From an uncultured Planctomycetaceae bacterium (GTDB taxonomy: Bacteria > Planctomycetota > Planctomycetia > Pirellulales > UBA1268), in assembly GCA_903885565.1 (NCBI GenBank), contig CAISJI010000040.1, positions 62,001 to 126,000 of the forward strand: 64,000 nucleotides of DNA. The letters are read 5' to 3'. Under the pieces are notes generated by a model, which worked only from the letters and a program-made list of their open reading frames with translations, was not told the origin of the DNA and ran no database searches. Below are positions 11,096 to 21,566 of the stretch, in pieces. Position 1 is the first letter of the stretch; every line of letters starts with the position of its first letter. A program made the position numbers and the translations under genes.

Positions 11096-11554
11096 CTATA
11101 TTTTCGCGTTGAACTGGCGGGTTATTCCCCGTTTGACATGTCCCACGATTGATCGCAGGCCTCTCGTCCGCAGGATGCCCAGCACCTCGGCCAGCCCCAT
11201 GCGCTCAAGGATGTCGTCAGGGAGCCCCTCCGCCTCGGCCGCCGGCTGGTCTTCGATGGCTTCGGCAAGGAGTGCCACGAAGCCTTTCACTGTGGGGGCC
11301 TCCGGCGCCACCTCGGCCACAAGCCGGGCCCGGCCAGCGATCACCTCGGGCCAGAGAAAGACCGGCGTCTGGCATTCATGAACGCGCCGGTCCTCGATCG
11401 CCTTCCGCTCGAGGTAGGTGGCAGAGAGGGGGGGCAGGCGATTGGCGAAATCGAGCAACAACTCCAGCTTTTCGCGACCGTCGAGGTCGGCAAACTCGCT
11501 GATGATCGAATTCAGTCGGGTCTCAACGCTGGTCATGCGTGGCGCATCATGCAT
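11096..11554 (-). CDS. sufE: SufE-like cysteine desulfuration protein
   Basis: SufE accepts persulfide sulfur from the desulfurase SufS and passes it to the SufBCD iron-sulfur scaffold. The product is up to 152 residues, close to the usual 140. It has the conserved acceptor cysteine in VHECQTPVFLW, the LPPLS segment, and the ending GLAEVLGILRTRGLRSIV matching the SufE C-terminal helix. Two start codons are possible, at 11554 and 11536 (MTSVETRL); neither has a clear ribosome site. It follows a thiosulfate sulfurtransferase gene by 42 bp on the same strand. Both proteins carry persulfide sulfur, so a shared sulfur-relay role is plausible. SufS and SufBCD are not in the window. Confidence 0.88.
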   Translation of the reverse strand: MHDAPRMTSVETRLNSIISEFADLDGREKLELLLDFANRLPPLSATYLERKAIEDRRVHECQTPVFLWPEVIAGRARLVAEVAPEAPTVKGFVALLAEAIEDQPAAEAEGLPDDILERMGLAEVLGILRTRGLRSIVGHVKRGITRQFNAKI

Positions 11555-11596
11555 CGGAGGAAGGGATTAGCCGCAGAGGAAGGTGTGTCGCGACCC

Positions 11597-12523
11597 TCAG
11601 GCATGGACAGGAGCCGGGGGAACAGACGCTCCGGCAGCCTCCGCAACACCATGCGGCTCTGATCCACCGGAGGGCTCTGTTCCCTTCACCACCGGCACAC
11701 CGACGCAGTTGCCCCACTCCATCCAGGAGCCGTCGTAGTTTCTCACGTTCGAAAAGCCGAGCAGATACTTGAGCACGAACCAGGTCAGGCTCGACCGCTC
11801 GCCGATGCGGCAGTAGGCGACCGTGGGGGATCGCCGCTTGAGGCGGGAATCCTTCGTGTACAGCTTCTCCAGCTCCTTGGCAGATTTGAACGTGCCGTCG
11901 TCGTTGACCGAGAGCACCCAGGGCACATTGACCGCGCCGGGGATGTGGCCGCCGCGGAGGGCGCCTTCGTTGGGGTAATCGGGCATGTGGAGCCGCTGGC
12001 CGCTGTATTCCTCCGGCGACCGCACGTCGACCAGCGCCCGTCCCGCCTTTTGGTGCTTGAGCACCTCGTCGCGGAGGGCTCGCACCGAGGCGTCCTGCTC
12101 CGGGGCGACGTAGCTCGTCTGCTGCGGATGGACTCGGTCGGTCGACCAGGCTCGGCCGTCGAGGTCCCAGCGCTTGCGGCCGCCGTTCATGATCCGGCAA
12201 TCGGGGTGGCCATAGAGCTTGAACACCCAGAAGGCGTAGCAGGCCCACCAGTTGTTCTTGTCGCCGTAGAACACGACGGTTGTGTTGTTGGAGATGCCGT
12301 ACTTGCGGCAGAGCTGTTCGAATCCGGCCCGATCGATGTAGTCGCGGCGAACCTGATCCTGCAGGTCGACCTGCCAGTCGATCTCCACCGCTCCGGGAAC
12401 GTGGCCCTGGATATAGAGCGCGCGATCCTCGTTCGATTCGACAATCCGCACCCCGGGATCGGCTGCATGCTCCGCCACCCACTCGGTGGTGACCAACACT
12501 TCAGGATGGACGTACTGGGCCAT
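11597..12523 (-). CDS. sseA: Thiosulfate/3-mercaptopyruvate sulfurtransferase (two rhodanese domains)
   Basis: A 308-residue tandem rhodanese that transfers sulfane sulfur from thiosulfate or mercaptopyruvate to an acceptor. The inactive N-terminal domain includes [11 protein letters not shown] and [10 protein letters not shown]. The active C-terminal domain has [22 protein letters not shown] and the catalytic loop YCRIGERSS, whose Cys carries the persulfide. CRxGxR is the form seen in thiosulfate-type enzymes. I start at ATG 12523 because AAGGAG lies 10 nt upstream; a longer frame to 12553 has no such site. It is divergent from ettA across 209 bp and heads the sseA-sufE-ROK gene string. No signal peptide is visible, so it is cytoplasmic. 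Confidence 0.9.
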   Translation of the reverse strand: MAQYVHPEVLVTTEWVAEHAADPGVRIVESNEDRALYIQGHVPGAVEIDWQVDLQDQVRRDYIDRAGFEQLCRKYGISNNTTVVFYGDKNNWWACYAFWVFKLYGHPDCRIMNGGRKRWDLDGRAWSTDRVHPQQTSYVAPEQDASVRALRDEVLKHQKAGRALVDVRSPEEYSGQRLHMPDYPNEGALRGGHIPGAVNVPWVLSVNDDGTFKSAKELEKLYTKDSRLKRRSPTVAYCRIGERSSLTWFVLKYLLGFSNVRNYDGSWMEWGNCVGVPVVKGTEPSGGSEPHGVAEAAGASVPPAPVHA

Positions 12524-12732
12524 GGGGCAAAATCTCCTTCGCAGCGGAAACACGCGGTCTCAACATCCCGAATCGTATCCATGCGGACCCCTCCAGTCCA
12601 TTGCCCCGGGGAATGCGGCCTTGAAGCGGGCGTGAACAGATGGCGGGCGGCCTGCTAAGATGGTTGCTTCCGCTCAGGAGCCCCGCCGGGGGATCCGACC
12701 GTCTGGCCCAATCAGGAGTGATTTTTCGACCG

Positions 12733-14406
<1,674 letters not shown>

Positions 14407-14411
14407 CCTGA

Positions 14412-14660
14412 GCGCCTGAAGGGCCATCCTGGCCCCTTCAGGCTTACGGCATGCGGAGTCACAGCCGAGGTGTGCCTCGCATGCCGGGCGGCCGCCGTCC
14501 GGGCGGCCGTGGGTCGGGCAAGAGCGTCTGGTTCGCGCCTGAAGGGCCATCCATGGCCCCTTCAGGCTTGCGGCATGCGGAGTCACAGCCGAGGTGTGCC
14601 TCGCATGCCGGGCGGCCGCCGTCCGGGCGGCCGTGGGTCGGGGCAAGAGCGGTCTGGTTC
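14412..14660 (+). repeat. Tandem pair of three-hairpin elements (123 and 126 bp)
   Basis: Two head-to-tail copies follow ettA. Unit 1 (14412-14534) has A 14415-14442 (CCTGAAGGG pairing with CCCCTTCAGG around CCATCC), B 14447-14486 (CGGCATGCG with CGCATGCCG) and C 14490-14508 (GGCCGCC with GGCGGCC). Unit 2 (14535-14660) has A 14538-14566 with the full CCATCCATGG apex, B 14571-14610 and C 14614-14632. Both end with a GTCTGGTTCG segment that leads into the next unit. Unit identity is very high, with only a few substitutions and small indels, so this is a recent duplication. All open frames across the block are produced by the repeats themselves and are not genes. Confidence 0.9.
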
Positions 14661-14756
14661 GCGCCTGAATGGCCATCCTTGGGCTGGCTCACACGGAACA
14701 CGGCCATCCAGGCCGTTTTCGCTTGGCGGGCCTCCGGCCGTTTCCTTTCGGCCGCC
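14661..14756 (+). repeat. Degenerate third unit with hairpins
   Basis: The block continues with GCGCCTGAATGGCCATCC at 14661, a broken hairpin A. A new perfect hairpin, ACGGCC/GGCCGT around ATCCA, follows at 14700-14716. At 14735-14754, CGGCCG pairs with CGGCCG around TTTCCTTT. From 14757 to 15028 no gene or motif is recognisable before the porin start. Confidence 0.6.
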
Positions 14757-15028
14757 ACCGATCGATAGGCTGGTGCTTGGAAAGACGATCCCCGAGCGAT
14801 CGGCGGCCATCCCGCAAAGTCCGCCAGACTGGATTTCTCAACCCAATCGGCACAGTCGGCCGATGAGTAATCATTGGGAATTGTCACAACAAAGGGGGGA
14901 GGACTATGCGCAGTTCCCCTCATCTGCCCGACCCGCCTACACAGCCAGTAGGTCGAACGACTATGGCGTGGAGTCCATGGAGAGAATCTCAGCTTCATGA
15001 CTCATGCAGTGCTGGATTGCCCTGCGTC

Positions 15029-16474
15029 ATGACCAACATCCGCATTGTGATCGTTGTCGGCCTGCTCGTGCTCGTGATGACGACCCGCAGCCCTGCTCAG
15101 GATCCTGCCGGACCCGACGAGGAGGTCGTGACCGAACGGCTTGCCTACCCATATTCCATCGATCTGCTGCCCGACGATCCGGCACCGCGCCCCTTCGGGG
15201 AAGCCCCCGGTGCATCCGCTGGGCTGCCGGGAGAGGAAGCCGATGCGTTCGGACCCAAGACGGTGACGGGTGACGCCTTCGATCGCTTGTTCTCCACGAA
15301 GGAGTCGGGCATTACGTTTGGCGGTCGGGTGACGCAATTCGGATTCGGACTCGCGGGCGGCATCGATCAGCCGGTGCCGCCGCCGCTCGGGGAGGGGAAC
15401 GCCTTCTGCTACACCGGCCGAAGCGAATACGACGCGGTCTTTGATCTCGAGAAGTTCGGTGGCCTGCCGCATGGTCGGCTGCTTGTGCGGGCTGAGCAGT
15501 GGTATGGCGAATATGGCAATGTGTCACTGCGAGCGGGTTCCTTCACGCCGGTGGTGTTTCCCGCCGCCCTGCCGCCGCGGCCCAACAATCCCGGTGTTCC
15601 CTACATCACCAATTTTTTGTTCACGCAGCCGCTGTCGCCGAACTGGGTCGTGTTCGGTGGGAAGAAAGACGTGCTCGGGTCGTTTGACCAAGACGTCTTC
15701 GCCGGCGGCGACGGCACCGATCAGTTCGTCAACCAGGCGCTCATCGCCAACCCTTCGTTCCTGCTCGGGTTGCCCTATTCGTTCTTCACCGCCGGGGTCG
15801 TTTCACCTCGCGACTGGGGCGGCATGTCGGTGTTCGTGATGGATCCGAAGAACCGTACAGCCGACTTCATGCAGTTCGGCGACCTGTTCAACCAGGGCAT
15901 CATCATCGGCGGCGAGATCAAGTTCAAAACGAGGTTTTTCGGACTGCCGGGGCAGCAGCACGTCGGCGGCGTCTGGAAGCACGAGGAGCAACTCGACCTG
16001 CGGTTTGCTTTTTCCCCGCCGGGGCCCCCTTACCAACCGCCGGGAGGCGGCGCCGCGACGCTGTGGGACTCCTACACGCTCTACACCGGCTTTGATCAGT
16101 ATCTCGTTCGCTACGCCGGCGCTCAAGACCGCGGCTGGGGCCTGTTTGGCCGGGCTTCGATCTCCGATGGCAATCCCAATCCGATCCGTTACTTCTTAAG
16201 CACAGGCCTCGGTGGCTACAGCCCTCTCGGGCAGCAGCGGGGCGACACGTTTGGGCTCGGCTGGTTTTTCGTCGGGGCGAGCGACCAGTTCGGACCGGTG
16301 CCTACCGCCCTGTTCGGCCCCCGAGACGGCCAGGGCGTCGAGTGGTTTTACAATATTCAGGCCACTCCCTGGCTCAACATCACGCCCGACCTGCAGTGGA
16401 TCCGTCCAGGACTCGGGGCGATCTCCACCGACAACGCCTTCGTGTACGGCGTGCGCGCCAACGCGACATTTTGA
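15029..16474 (+). CDS. OprB-like carbohydrate-selective porin
   Basis: A 481-residue outer-membrane beta-barrel protein, probably for passive sugar uptake. The ATG at 15029 is chosen because a signal peptide follows at once (NIRIVIVVGLLVLVMTT, cut after SPAQ); the open frame extends 41 codons upstream without features. The barrel has repeated amphipathic strands, and the C-terminal part (ATPWLNITPDLQWIRPG then NAFVYGVRANATF) matches the OprB ending, with the terminal Phe needed for outer-membrane insertion. It converges on a sulfatase gene with only 21 bp between stop codons. A link to polysaccharide breakdown is possible but not shown. Confidence 0.85.
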   Translation: MTNIRIVIVVGLLVLVMTTRSPAQDPAGPDEEVVTERLAYPYSIDLLPDDPAPRPFGEAPGASAGLPGEEADAFGPKTVTGDAFDRLFSTKESGITFGGRVTQFGFGLAGGIDQPVPPPLGEGNAFCYTGRSEYDAVFDLEKFGGLPHGRLLVRAEQWYGEYGNVSLRAGSFTPVVFPAALPPRPNNPGVPYITNFLFTQPLSPNWVVFGGKKDVLGSFDQDVFAGGDGTDQFVNQALIANPSFLLGLPYSFFTAGVVSPRDWGGMSVFVMDPKNRTADFMQFGDLFNQGIIIGGEIKFKTRFFGLPGQQHVGGVWKHEEQLDLRFAFSPPGPPYQPPGGGAATLWDSYTLYTGFDQYLVRYAGAQDRGWGLFGRASISDGNPNPIRYFLSTGLGGYSPLGQQRGDTFGLGWFFVGASDQFGPVPTALFGPRDGQGVEWFYNIQATPWLNITPDLQWIRPGLGAISTDNAFVYGVRANATF

Positions 16475-16495
16475 CCACGGCCAAAGGGGGCCCTT

Positions 16496-18094
16496 TCAGT
16501 CGCCGCCATTTGCCCCTTGCCTGAGCGTCTCCAGGACCTTGTCGAGCGAAAAGCTGGCAGCCTCCATCCGCGGCGGGTAGTCCTTAAAGGTTGCCAGGAA
16601 CTTACCGACATAGGCCTGAGCCGGCACCAACATAAAGGCTCGGTCGATCATCCAGTCGTAGTAGGTGTTGGACGTGATCGAGGCCCGCTCGTAGGGATCG
16701 CGGCGGAGATTGAACACCAGCGGTATGCGGAGCGGAGTGAAGGGCTCCATCCAGACTCGGAGCGTTCCCTGCGTCTTCTGTTCCATGAAAATGAACTTCC
16801 AGTCGTCATATCGCAGCGCCGTCAGGTCGCCGTCGTCAGAGAAGTAGAAGACTTCCTTTCGCGGGCTCGGCGTGCCTTGGGGGGCCCGCAGGTGGTTGGA
16901 GAGGTCATAGCCGTCGAGGTGCACCTTATACTCGCGGCCAAGGGCTGGAGACTTGTAGCCGTCGAGCAGATCCTGCTTGATATCGGGCTTGCCGGCGGCC
17001 GCCAGAAAGGTCGGCAGCCAGTCCATATGATGGACGACACCGTTGGAGACAGTGCCGGGCTTCACCACGCCGGGCCAGCGGACCAGACAGGGAACCCGCC
17101 AGCCGCCCTCCCAGTTGGTGTTCTTCTCGCCGCGAAACGGGGTCGCAGCAGCATCTGGCCAGGTGTTGGAATGCGGGCCGTTGTCAGTCGAGTACTGGAC
17201 GATCGTGTTATCGGCGAGGCCAAGCTCATCGAGCAGCGCCAGGAACTTGCCGATGTGCATGTCGTGCTCGACCATGCCGACGGTGTATGCGTCGGCGTGT
17301 GGATACTGCTTCTTGATTTCGGCTGTCCGCTCGTCGCTGATGTGCGTGCGAAAGTGCATCCGCGTGCCGTTCCACCAGACAAACCACGGTTGGCCGGCCG
17401 CATGCTGGCGACGGATAAAGTCAATGGCACGATCGCTCGTGTCGTCGTCGACCGACTCCATCCGTTTGCGGGTGAGCGGACCGGTGTCTTCGATCGCGCC
17501 GTTGGCAAACGACTTGATCACGCCGCGGGGGCCAAACCTCTTCGCGAAAGTCGATCCATCGGGCAGAACCAAGTCGCGTGGATAGTCTTCGTTCTCGGGT
17601 TCCTCCTCGGCATTGAGATGGTAGAGGTTGCCGTAAAACTCATCGAAACCGTTGTTTGTCGGCAGATGCTCGTCGCGGTCGCCGAAGTGATTTTTGCCGA
17701 ACTGCCCGGTGGCATAGCCTCGATCCTTGAGGAGACCGGCGATGGTGGGGTCGAGCGTGCTGATGCCTTCCTTGGCACCGGGCAGGCCGACCTTCGACAG
17801 CCCGGTGCGAAACACGCTCTGCCCAAGCAGGAACGCCGACCGACCCGCCGTGCAGCTCTGCTCACCGTAGTAGTCGGTGAACATGATGCCTTCGCGGGCA
17901 ATCCGATCGATGTTCGGCGTCTGGTACCCCATCACGCCCCGCGTGTAGGCGCTGATGTTGGACTGGCCGATATCGTCGCCCCAAATAACGAGAATGTTGG
18001 GCTGCTTCGGCTTTTCCGCGACGGCACCGGAGGATAGCAAGCCCACAAACGCAACGGCGGCAAGAATCAGCAGAGAAGATCGTTGGATAGCCAT
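16496..18094 (-). CDS. Secreted arylsulfatase, formylglycine-dependent
   Basis: A 532-residue type I sulfatase. The signal peptide is MAIQRSSLLILAAVAFVGLL, cut near AVAEKP. NILVIWGDDIGQ is the first metal-binding segment. The active-site motif is SCTAGRS, whose Cys is converted to formylglycine by the FGE enzyme. Further metal-site residues lie in FGKNHFGD and QYSTDNGPHSNTWPD. The length is normal for the family. Sulfatases hydrolyse sulfate esters on polysaccharides such as algal glycans, and planctomycetes encode very many; the substrate cannot be inferred here. The FGE gene is not in the window. AAAGGG/CCCTTT in the gap to the porin could act as a weak bidirectional terminator. Confidence 0.93.
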   Translation of the reverse strand: MAIQRSSLLILAAVAFVGLLSSGAVAEKPKQPNILVIWGDDIGQSNISAYTRGVMGYQTPNIDRIAREGIMFTDYYGEQSCTAGRSAFLLGQSVFRTGLSKVGLPGAKEGISTLDPTIAGLLKDRGYATGQFGKNHFGDRDEHLPTNNGFDEFYGNLYHLNAEEEPENEDYPRDLVLPDGSTFAKRFGPRGVIKSFANGAIEDTGPLTRKRMESVDDDTSDRAIDFIRRQHAAGQPWFVWWNGTRMHFRTHISDERTAEIKKQYPHADAYTVGMVEHDMHIGKFLALLDELGLADNTIVQYSTDNGPHSNTWPDAAATPFRGEKNTNWEGGWRVPCLVRWPGVVKPGTVSNGVVHHMDWLPTFLAAAGKPDIKQDLLDGYKSPALGREYKVHLDGYDLSNHLRAPQGTPSPRKEVFYFSDDGDLTALRYDDWKFIFMEQKTQGTLRVWMEPFTPLRIPLVFNLRRDPYERASITSNTYYDWMIDRAFMLVPAQAYVGKFLATFKDYPPRMEAASFSLDKVLETLRQGANGGD

Positions 18095-18497
18095 CGTGAA
18101 CAGACCCTTTCGGAAAGGCAGAGGTGGCGATTGCTGGATCGGTCAATCGCAGGATTGAAGGGGCAGGAAGGTCAACGGCACTTCCGCACGTAAGAGACGG
18201 TCGAAGAGCGGCCTGTGAGATGCAGCCGGGTGCGGTTCGCGGCACCGCAGGCTGTTGAGCGACTCCATATCCCCATGGCAGTATATCCCCACGGCAGTCG
18301 CAAGTTTCGGGACCGCGTCAAGTATTGCAAGGAATGGTTCCAAGTCAAGCAAGCGTCGGTAGCCGAACGCCATAGCCTCCCCGCCATGGAGGACCGATCG
18401 TGAACGCTTCTTTTTCACGCTTCGATGGCCTGAGCGACCCACGGTTGGCCCCAAGACAGCGTCATGGTACATCCGTTTTTTGGGGGGCGCCGGGTGG
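18095..18497. other. Gap upstream of the sulfatase, no gene recognised
   Basis: About 400 bp between the sulfatase start and the end of ispH. Open frames exist on both strands but their products are unlike any protein family I know and lack good start signals. CCTTTCGGAAAGG at 18107-18119 is a short palindrome 13 nt upstream of the sulfatase ATG. The promoter of the sulfatase must lie here, but no convincing -35/-10 pair stands out. Confidence 0.5.
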
Positions 18498-18509
18498 GCC
18501 ATGGATGGC
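18498..18509 (-). repeat. Hairpin-A core downstream of ispH
   Basis: GCCATGGATGGC is the reverse complement of GCCATCCATGGC, the exact apex of hairpin A at 6437 and 14538. It lies 16 nt after the ispH stop in ispH orientation. Flanking bases do not extend the stem, and no B or C hairpin is seen. Confidence 0.5.
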
Positions 18510-18524
18510 ATGTTCGACGGACAA

Positions 18525-19478
18525 CTACACCATCGGAAGCTGGGCGGCTGTGGCTGCCGCGCGGAGTTCTTTTGGCAGCGGAAAATAGACATCTTCCTGC
18601 CGGATTGAACGTTCTTCCACGGTGGCGTTGTACCGGTTCACCAGCCACCGGACGCAGTCTTGAACCACGCTCTCCGGCGCGCTTGCGCCCGCGGTGATCA
18701 CCACCGTCTCGCTCCCCTTGAACCAGGCTGGGTCGATCTCGTTGGCCCCGTCTATCAAGTGGGCAGTGATCTGACTGTCGCGGGCCAGTTCCGCCAGACG
18801 TTGGCTGTTGGAACTGTTCTGACTCCCCAACACGATCACCACATCAGCCCCCTCGGAGACTTTCCGGACAGCCTCCTGACGGTTTTGTGTGGCGTAGCAG
18901 ATGTCGTCCTTGGGAGGACCGACGATCTGCGGAAACCGATTTTTGAGACTTTGGATCACACGCGAGGCGTCGTCGACCGAAAGCGTTGTCTGAGTGAGGT
19001 AGGCGAGTTTGTCATCCGGGCCGAATGGAAGCGTGGCGACCGCGTCGGCCGTCTCCACCAGCGTGAACGCATCGGGGGCCTGCCCCATCGTGCCGATCAC
19101 CTCGTCATGCCCCTCATGGCCGATGAGCAGGATGCGGTACCCCTGCTTGGCGTATTTGATCGCCTCCAGATGCACCTTTGTCACCAGCGGGCAGGTGGCA
19201 TCGATCGCTACCAGTCGCCGCGCTTGAGCGACAGCCCGCACCTGCGGGGCCACCCCATGGGCAGAAAAGAGCAGCACTCCCCCTTCGGGCACCTCTTCCA
19301 CCGTGTTGACAAACACTGCCCCCTCGCGGACAAACCGCTCCACGACATGCTTGTTGTGGACAATTTCATGGAAGACGTAGACCGGGGTCCCGTAGAGGCG
19401 GATGGCTGTTTCGAGTGTCTCGATCGCCATGTTCACGCCCGCACAAAAACCGCGCGGACCGGCAAGGAGGATTTTCAT
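18525..19478 (-). CDS. ispH: 4-Hydroxy-3-methylbut-2-enyl diphosphate reductase
   Basis: Last enzyme of the MEP pathway: reduces HMBPP to isopentenyl and dimethylallyl diphosphate using a [4Fe-4S] cluster. The 317-residue protein has the three cluster cysteines in GFCAGV (Cys12), DATCPLV (Cys96) and DICYATQNR (Cys194), plus substrate residues in EIVHNKHV, SAHGV and GHEGHDEVIGT. MKILLAGPRGFC matches family N-termini, so ATG 19478 is the start, although the frame is open to 19712. It is divergent from hpnC, whose pathway consumes the isoprenoid made here, across about 115 bp. This arrangement could co-regulate supply and use. Confidence 0.95.
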   Translation of the reverse strand: MKILLAGPRGFCAGVNMAIETLETAIRLYGTPVYVFHEIVHNKHVVERFVREGAVFVNTVEEVPEGGVLLFSAHGVAPQVRAVAQARRLVAIDATCPLVTKVHLEAIKYAKQGYRILLIGHEGHDEVIGTMGQAPDAFTLVETADAVATLPFGPDDKLAYLTQTTLSVDDASRVIQSLKNRFPQIVGPPKDDICYATQNRQEAVRKVSEGADVVIVLGSQNSSNSQRLAELARDSQITAHLIDGANEIDPAWFKGSETVVITAGASAPESVVQDCVRWLVNRYNATVEERSIRQEDVYFPLPKELRAAATAAQLPMV

Positions 19479-19593
19479 CGATGGCTTTCGGCAGGGAGGC
19501 AGCAGGGAAACGCGTGTCTGCAGCAGGCCGGCAGCGCTCCTGGCGGCATTCGCAGTGGCCGCGTGGGCGGTTGGTGCGGAGGAGAGTATGGTA

Positions 19594-20631
19594 ATGCGAC
19601 AGATTGTATCCGACCAGCGCTGCCGGCCAGAAGCGGTCCCCGCCATGCCACTGACACCCCATTCCCCCAGCACCGCAGGCCCTCTCTCCGGGGCGGCCCG
19701 CCGCGATCCCACCCCCTGGCAGATGGCAGCAGTTCCGGGGGGCGCTGATCTGGCCGCGGCAGAGGCGTTTTGCCGGGAGGTGGCCCGACGCCACTATGAA
19801 AACTTCACCGTCGCCACCAGGCTGGTGCCGCGTCGCTTGCGCCAGCATCTGGCCAACGTCTATGCCTATGCCCGCTGGAGCGATGATCTCTCCGACGAAG
19901 CGGCTTCCCCCGCCGCGGCGCTGGCTGGCCTGCACGAATGGCGACAGGGATTGGAGGACTGTTTTGCCGGTCGGCCGAGCCACCCTGTGTTTGTGGCACT
20001 GGCTGACACCGTCGGGAGGACAGGCCTGCCGATGCAGCCCTTTGCCGATCTGCTCGATGCCTTCGCAGAGGATACCGATTTCGATGCCCGGGAAGTGGCA
20101 GTGCGATATGCCGATCGGGCGGCCCTGCAGGCTTACTGCCGGCGGTCGGCCGACCCGGTGGGGAGGATCGTGTTGGGATTGGAGGGGTGCCGCGATGAGC
20201 CGTTGCTGGAACTCTCCGATTCGATCTGCACCGGTTTGCAGCTGGTAAATTTCTGGCAGGATGTCAAACGCGATCGGTTGGCCGGAAGGGTCTATCTGCC
20301 GCAGGCCGATATGGCGCGGTGCGGTGTCACCGAACGGATGCTCGATGGAGATCGAGCCCCGTCAGAACTGCGTGCGCTCCTGCGCGAAGAGGTGGGGTGG
20401 GCTCGCGCCTGCCTCGCCCAGGGGGCGCCACTGATGACGCTGGCCCCACGCGTGCTGCGCCCCGCCATCCGGATGTTTGTGGGCGGGGGGAATGCCTTGG
20501 CCGATTGTATTGAGCGGACGGGCTTCGACACCCTCTCCCGCCGGCCAACGGTCAACCGCTGGCAGAAGGCCCGGCTCGCCGCCGGTGCTTGGTGGGGCAT
20601 GGCCGCCAATGCCATGCTGGGGTACTCATGA
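19594..20631 (+). CDS. hpnC: Squalene synthase-like HpnC (hydroxysqualene synthase)
   Basis: With HpnD it converts two farnesyl diphosphates through presqualene diphosphate to hydroxysqualene; HpnC catalyses the second part. The protein is a trans-isoprenyl synthase fold. The first Asp-rich motif is YARWSDDLSDE, and the second region is LVNFWQDVKRDRLAGRVYLP. I chose ATG 19594 because GGAGGAG lies 9 nt upstream, giving 345 residues. The family is usually about 290, and ATG 19645 (MPLTPHS) or 19723 would fit that better but lack a ribosome site, so the N-terminus is uncertain. It overlaps hpnD by 4 bp (ATGA). Confidence 0.92.
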   Translation: MRQIVSDQRCRPEAVPAMPLTPHSPSTAGPLSGAARRDPTPWQMAAVPGGADLAAAEAFCREVARRHYENFTVATRLVPRRLRQHLANVYAYARWSDDLSDEAASPAAALAGLHEWRQGLEDCFAGRPSHPVFVALADTVGRTGLPMQPFADLLDAFAEDTDFDAREVAVRYADRAALQAYCRRSADPVGRIVLGLEGCRDEPLLELSDSICTGLQLVNFWQDVKRDRLAGRVYLPQADMARCGVTERMLDGDRAPSELRALLREEVGWARACLAQGAPLMTLAPRVLRPAIRMFVGGGNALADCIERTGFDTLSRRPTVNRWQKARLAAGAWWGMAANAMLGYS

Positions 20632-21500
20632 ACACGCTGGCTGCTGACCACGCCGTCTGCACCGAACTGCTGCGGCGGTCGGGATCGAGTTTTGCCCTGC
20701 CGATCCGGCTGTTGCCCCCCGAGAAGCGCCGCGGCACGACGGCGCTCTATGCATTCTGCCGCCGCGCCGATGACATCGTCGATGACGCGACCGATTCCGC
20801 CACGGCGCGGTGCGATCTGGATGCCTTCGCGGACCAACTGCGCGGTGCGCTTGGCGGCGAGGGCTCCGCCGATCCAGTGATCCGGGCGCTGGTCGACACC
20901 ACCCGCCGGTATGCCATCCCTGAACACTACCTCCATGAGATTCTGGCCGGGGTGCGGATGGATCTGCAGCAGCCTTCCTATGCCACGTTTGCCGAGTTGG
21001 AGGAATACTGCCGGAGGGTCGCCAGTGCCGTCGGCCTGGCGGCGATCCATGTGTGGGGATTTCGCACGCCGGAGGCGCTCGTGGCTGGGCACGCCTGCGG
21101 GATGGCCTTTCAACTCACCAACATTCTTCGCGACATCACCGAAGACCTCGGGAGGGGGCGGATCTATCTTCCACAAGACGATTTTGCTGCTGCTGGCTGC
21201 AGCGTGGATGCTCTGCGGAAAGGGATTATTGGCGGCGAATTCAGCCGTTTGTCATCCCTGGAAGTGGGCCGGGCAGAACGGTTTTTCAGCGCCGCCCAAC
21301 CGCTCGATGGCATGCTCTCCACCGACGGTCGGCTGGTGTTCCGGGCAATGTTTGGCGTCTATGGTGCCCTGTTGGGCGCTGTGCGCCGGGCGGGGATAAG
21401 CATTTTCTCCCAGCGGGTCAGGCCGCCGAAGCCGCTGCTTCTAGCCGCGGCGCTCGCCACGCTCGCCACGGGGCCAAAGGGGATCCGGCTCCCGTTGTAA
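20628..21500 (+). CDS. hpnD: Presqualene diphosphate synthase HpnD
   Basis: Condenses two farnesyl diphosphates to presqualene diphosphate. The 290-residue product has the family motifs FCRRADDIVDD (first Asp-rich motif), YCRRVASAVGL and LTNILRDITEDLGRGRIYLP (second Asp-rich motif). The length is normal. Its ATG overlaps the hpnC stop by 4 bp, and hpnE follows after 66 bp, the usual hpnCDE order. The frame extends 13 codons upstream, but that segment is a shadow of hpnC. Confidence 0.94.
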   Translation: MNTLAADHAVCTELLRRSGSSFALPIRLLPPEKRRGTTALYAFCRRADDIVDDATDSATARCDLDAFADQLRGALGGEGSADPVIRALVDTTRRYAIPEHYLHEILAGVRMDLQQPSYATFAELEEYCRRVASAVGLAAIHVWGFRTPEALVAGHACGMAFQLTNILRDITEDLGRGRIYLPQDDFAAAGCSVDALRKGIIGGEFSRLSSLEVGRAERFFSAAQPLDGMLSTDGRLVFRAMFGVYGALLGAVRRAGISIFSQRVRPPKPLLLAAALATLATGPKGIRLPL

Positions 21501-21566
21501 AAATGCCCGTGTCCGCGGGATTGGAGTGTCTGGTTCTGTTCTCCCTTTTGGAAGCCGAGTCGACCA

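Noticed and set aside
14451-14998. Open frames in the repeat block with repeated peptide segments
   Set aside because: The repeated peptides arise directly from the tandem hairpin units and differ between frames; no ribosome sites or domains.
18143-18592. 149-codon minus-strand frame between sulfatase and ispH
   Set aside because: It overlaps the 3' end of ispH, has no family resemblance, and its composition is unlike neighbouring genes.
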